A stretch of 8,280 nucleotides of DNA, taken from contig JAPOYQ010000333.1 of NCBI GenBank assembly GCA_026706505.1, positions 1-8,280 on the forward strand, read 5' to 3'. This DNA comes from Gemmatimonadota bacterium (GTDB lineage: Bacteria; Latescibacterota; UBA2968; UBA8231). Both the position numbers and the translations under genes were made by a program. Positions 5,833 to 8,280 of this stretch are shown piece by piece (positions within the stretch are counted from its first letter, which is position 1; each line of letters starts with the position of its first letter). The notes under the pieces were generated by a model that was given only the letters and a program-made list of their open reading frames with translations, was not told the DNA's origin and did not search any database.

Positions 5833-6764
5833 CAACGAGAGCTTTTGCCAAAACCGGGATGCAACCCAAATCTCTGGGATTGGGCGGGGCTTGGTGGGGC
5901 AGCGGGACTGAGGCCGAGTGCATTGCCGGCATCCACCGAGCCCTCGAACTGGGTTTTAATTACTTGGATACATACCCCGAACTGGAAACGTGGTGGGGCA
6001 AAGCCCTAGCAGGCGGCAGAAGGCACAATATATACCTACAGGCCAAGGTCACTACTAATGGCCCCAAAGAGACGATTTCAGATCACTCGGGGCCGCAAAC
6101 GCGCCGCAGCGTGGAAGATAGTTTAAAGCGCTTGAGAACGGACTATCTCGACAATGTCCTCATCCACGGCTACGACGAGCCCGAGGACGTTGGCAGCAAG
6201 GAAGGCATGGTGGATCCACTGGCTCCGGGCCATGCCCTAGATGAACTGGTAAAGATGAAAGAAGAGGGCTCAGTCCGTCACATCGGCATTGGCGCGCGCA
6301 ATTCGGCCGTGCACCGCCGGGCTATCGAGACCGGCCAAATAGAAATCTGCCTCACTTATCTGGAATACAACTTGTTCAATACGGCCGCGGCTGCGGATCT
6401 ATTTCCCCACGCCCGCCAGCGCCAAGTAGGTCTCATTCTCGCCAGTCCCCTCGGCATGGGGCTGTTGACGGGCGATGAAAAAGTATTCGAGCGCTCAGCG
6501 GCCTACTTCGACAACCGCGAATACCCCGAACGCGGACTCCATCCGGCGGTCCGCGCCCGGGCCATGTGGGACTGGTGTCGGAAACGAGACGTGAACATCC
6601 GCCATCTGGCCATCCAGTTTTGTTTGGCGGCTCCCATCAGCAGCATTGTCCTGCCCGGTGCGGCCTCAAAGACGCAGGTCGAAGAAGCCTACGAGGCAGC
6701 TACGGCGGATATTTCTCCCGAGATATGGCGCGATTTCGAAGTGGAGTTTGGGGTGGGGATTTAG
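5820..6764 (+). CDS. Aldo/keto reductase family protein with atypical active-site loop
   Basis: This 314-residue protein has the length and order of an NAD(P)H-dependent aldo/keto reductase barrel, expected in the cytoplasm. Landmarks: S-L-G-L-G-G-A-W-W-G (18-27), G-F-N-Y-L-D-T (45-51) with catalytic-type Asp50, Q-A-K-V (74-77) with Lys76, the R-T-D-Y-L-D-N-V-L-I-H strand (106-116) with His116, and a C-terminal cofactor-type stretch S-S-I-V-L-P-G-A (274-281). The fourth tetrad residue is odd: Tyr is expected five residues after the Asp, but that position is Leu55. The loop up to G-K-A-L is about five residues shorter than usual, leaving Tyr52 or no tyrosine at all. The substrate is unknown. 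GAGGAG at 5808-5813 supports the ATG at 5820. It overlaps the short ORF upstream and ends 3 nt from the convergent chaperone gene's stop. Confidence 0.88.
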   Translation: MPALATRAFAKTGMQPKSLGLGGAWWGSGTEAECIAGIHRALELGFNYLDTYPELETWWGKALAGGRRHNIYLQAKVTTNGPKETISDHSGPQTRRSVEDSLKRLRTDYLDNVLIHGYDEPEDVGSKEGMVDPLAPGHALDELVKMKEEGSVRHIGIGARNSAVHRRAIETGQIEICLTYLEYNLFNTAAAADLFPHARQRQVGLILASPLGMGLLTGDEKVFERSAAYFDNREYPERGLHPAVRARAMWDWCRKRDVNIRHLAIQFCLAAPISSIVLPGAASKTQVEEAYEAATADISPEIWRDFEVEFGVGI

Positions 6765-6767
6765 GTG

Positions 6768-8153
6768 CTAGGGTCTCTCCGCTAATACCCGGACTGAGAA
6801 TTTCTGGCGCAGTGCAGCCAAGTGCCGACGCTCTTCTTCCTCTCTAGCCAGCCGCTCGGCCCGCCGTTGCGAAGCCCGGTCCCACTGGCCCCCTTCCCGC
6901 ACTTTGTCCACTACGACAAATATGGAGAACTTTCCGGCCCACTCCACCGGCCCTCCGACGGCGTTGATCTCCATACCTTTGGCGCGCTCGTAGCGCATTG
7001 ACGGCATGGTATATGGGCTGAGCTTTACGCGTCCCCCGCTTGTTTCGACGTCTTGGGAGAATATGGGGACCAATAGCTCCGGATTGACGCCCTGCGCTAT
7101 TGCTAGGCGCAAGTCTTGGGCCAATTTGCGATTGTGGACCACAATCTCGGTGATGGTGATGGCCTCATAGGCGGGAAATTGATCGGGATGACGCGCAAAA
7201 TAACTTCGCGCCTCTGCTGGAGATATGTCGATCTGTTCCAGATAATAGCTCAGGAGGACATCCTCGGCGATGGTTCTGAGTTTTGCCTGTAGCTCGGGTT
7301 CCTCGTCGATACCACTTTGCAGTCCTGCGGCATAATAGAGATCGGCGATACGTGCACTGTCGGGCCCAACGGACGAGGAATCGAACTTGCGCAAGCCAGA
7401 TGGATTGTCCTTAGCAGTGCCGGTGGTGTGTTTATCGCTCAGAGAGATCCCGAGCGCCCGCTCCATCTTTGCCCCGATACGGGAGCGCAGGCGGCGTTCT
7501 ATAAGCTGCCGCACGGCGATGAGAGGGACGCGTTTTTCATCGAGAACTTTAAAAGCTACAAAGACTGTATCCGATTTGATCGGGACAGGGAGAACTGGGG
7601 AAATGGATCCTACGGGCAGAGCGAACAATTCGTCGGCCACTTGCTCATTGACCTGTCCTTTGAGTACATAACCGGGGAGACTCAAAATGGATTTTTCCGC
7701 AGCCAAGTCCTCCACAGCGGCGGCTTTTGTCGCTCTTGTAGAATAGATAAATTTGAGACCGCGATTCCAATTCGCATCATAGTATTCCTGCAGAATGTCT
7801 TCTGCTGTCACGACGATTTTCGCGTCAACCTGGCGCTCGAGATAAGATTCAATCACTGCATCTCGCCGCCGCCGCTCCAACCGGCGCACAAAAACCGAGT
7901 CAGTGGCCATACCGACCTTGCGGGCCTCTAGCAACAGCAGCCTTCTGGCGATGAGCTGTTGCAGCGGATCGCTCGTATCGGGGATTGCAGTGCCGACTCT
8001 TATAGCTCTTTTTTCCCTCCGCTCTGCAAAGTCGCGAAGTTCTGCCGCAGTGATCTTTTCATCCTCGACCAAGGCGATGACCTCCGTCTCGGGCTGGCCG
8101 CAGCTAAAAAAGAGCAGGCAAAGGAATGCGATTAAGCGTTTTAATTTTATCAT
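6768..8153 (-). CDS. SurA/PpiC-like peptidylprolyl isomerase-family lipoprotein
   Basis: I place the start at the ATG at 8153, giving 461 residues beginning M-I-K-L-K-R followed by a hydrophobic run to F-F-S-C, with Cys18 the probable lipidation site. An upstream in-frame ATG (8231) would add 26 residues with no export signal at the true N-terminus and would bury the signal peptide. Residues 25-130 (A-L-V-E-D-E-K-I-T-A-A-E-L, then a helical Arg-rich region) resemble a SurA N-terminal chaperone domain. A short parvulin-like segment may lie at about 132-207. A clearer one lies at about 330-418, with I-T-E-I-V-V near its start, F-S-Q-D-V-E-T-S-G-G-R-V (365-376) and F-S-I-F-V-V-V-D-K-V near its end. 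The tail (420-461) is charged and probably helical. It likely assists periplasmic or outer-membrane protein folding; isomerase activity is uncertain because both parvulin segments are divergent. Its start overlaps the upstream gene's stop as ATGA, indicating an operon. Confidence 0.8.
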   Translation of the reverse strand: MIKLKRLIAFLCLLFFSCGQPETEVIALVEDEKITAAELRDFAERREKRAIRVGTAIPDTSDPLQQLIARRLLLLEARKVGMATDSVFVRRLERRRRDAVIESYLERQVDAKIVVTAEDILQEYYDANWNRGLKFIYSTRATKAAAVEDLAAEKSILSLPGYVLKGQVNEQVADELFALPVGSISPVLPVPIKSDTVFVAFKVLDEKRVPLIAVRQLIERRLRSRIGAKMERALGISLSDKHTTGTAKDNPSGLRKFDSSSVGPDSARIADLYYAAGLQSGIDEEPELQAKLRTIAEDVLLSYYLEQIDISPAEARSYFARHPDQFPAYEAITITEIVVHNRKLAQDLRLAIAQGVNPELLVPIFSQDVETSGGRVKLSPYTMPSMRYERAKGMEINAVGGPVEWAGKFSIFVVVDKVREGGQWDRASQRRAERLAREEEERRHLAALRQKFSVRVLAERP

Positions 8154-8280
8154 TGCAATAAGATCGGCGGAGCGACTCGTCCGGTGAATAAACGGTACAT
8201 ACCCTCGGACCCATAGACCATTAAACCGCATAGGTTGCCATTTTGAGCCGCGGTGCCCACATCTTCCTGCTCGTTCTGTT
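8150..8280 (-). CDS. Partial CDS, C-terminal 42 codons of an unrecognised protein
   Basis: On the minus strand a frame enters at the right edge and stays open for 42 codons to a TGA at 8152-8150. It ends ...Y-G-S-E-G-M-Y-R-L-F-T-G-R-V-A-P-P-I-L-L-Q. The stop overlaps the ATG of the SurA-like lipoprotein as ATGA, a classic translational-coupling junction. The frame competes with an N-terminal extension of the lipoprotein in another frame over 8154-8231; the junction and the signal-peptide position favour this reading. I do not recognise the family from the tail. Confidence 0.6.
   Translation of the reverse strand, partial: QNEQEDVGTAAQNGNLCGLMVYGSEGMYRLFTGRVAPPILLQ

Noticed and set aside
7317..7931. 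204-codon plus-strand open frame opposite the SurA-like gene
   Set aside because: No recognisable domain or ribosome site, and it lies wholly inside a well-supported lipoprotein gene on the other strand.
8154..8231. 26-residue N-terminal extension of the SurA-like protein from ATG 8231
   Set aside because: It would bury the lipoprotein signal peptide inside the protein; the ATGA junction with the upstream frame explains the region better.

Overview
This is a gene-dense, moderately GC-rich window from a Gram-negative bacterium. Three products carry lipoprotein-type signal peptides and one looks like a divergent SurA/PpiC-type periplasmic chaperone, which implies a cell with an envelope and periplasm. 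The mix of VCBS/FG-GAP plus ASPIC/UnbV protein, TPR lipoprotein, DegT-type aminotransferase and aldo/keto reductase resembles environmental candidate phyla (Latescibacterota- or Poribacteria-like). That placement is inference only; there is no rRNA or marker gene here. I see no mobile element, CRISPR array or tRNA.

Layout. Left block (minus strand): a TPR lipoprotein (1452-2291, TTG start), then after 126 nt a PLP-dependent DegT/DnrJ/EryC1/StrS-family aminotransferase (66-1325), then after 5 nt the first 20 codons of another gene that leaves the window at base 1. A 189-nt divergent spacer (2292-2480) separates this block from the plus-strand block. The plus-strand block has a secreted or membrane pentapeptide-repeat protein ending in a two-helix ion-channel-like module (2481-4034), then after only 3 nt a Ca-binding-motif-rich VCBS/ASPIC lipoprotein (4038-5696), a well-signalled 37-codon ORF (5719-5832) and an overlapping aldo/keto reductase (5820-6764). 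Right block (minus strand): a SurA-like lipoprotein (6768-8153) whose start overlaps, by ATGA, the stop of an unrecognised upstream gene that enters from the right edge (8150-8280). The convergent stops of the reductase and the chaperone are 3 nt apart.

How they may work together. The most interesting unit is the tightly spaced pair 2481-4034 / 4038-5696. The first product has Pentapeptide_3-type repeats with alternating 5/6-residue spacing and a potassium-channel-like pore module in which the selectivity-filter residues are replaced (I-A-G-A-A-S-V-R-P where T-x-G-Y-G-D-V-x-P is expected). The second is a lipoprotein predicted to bear several Ca2+ sites and an ASPIC domain. Their spacing suggests translational coupling and possibly a shared envelope role, but no function is demonstrated. 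The short ORF before the reductase looks like the 5' stub of a lost gene or a translated leader, and its N-terminus resembles that of the gene cut at the left edge.
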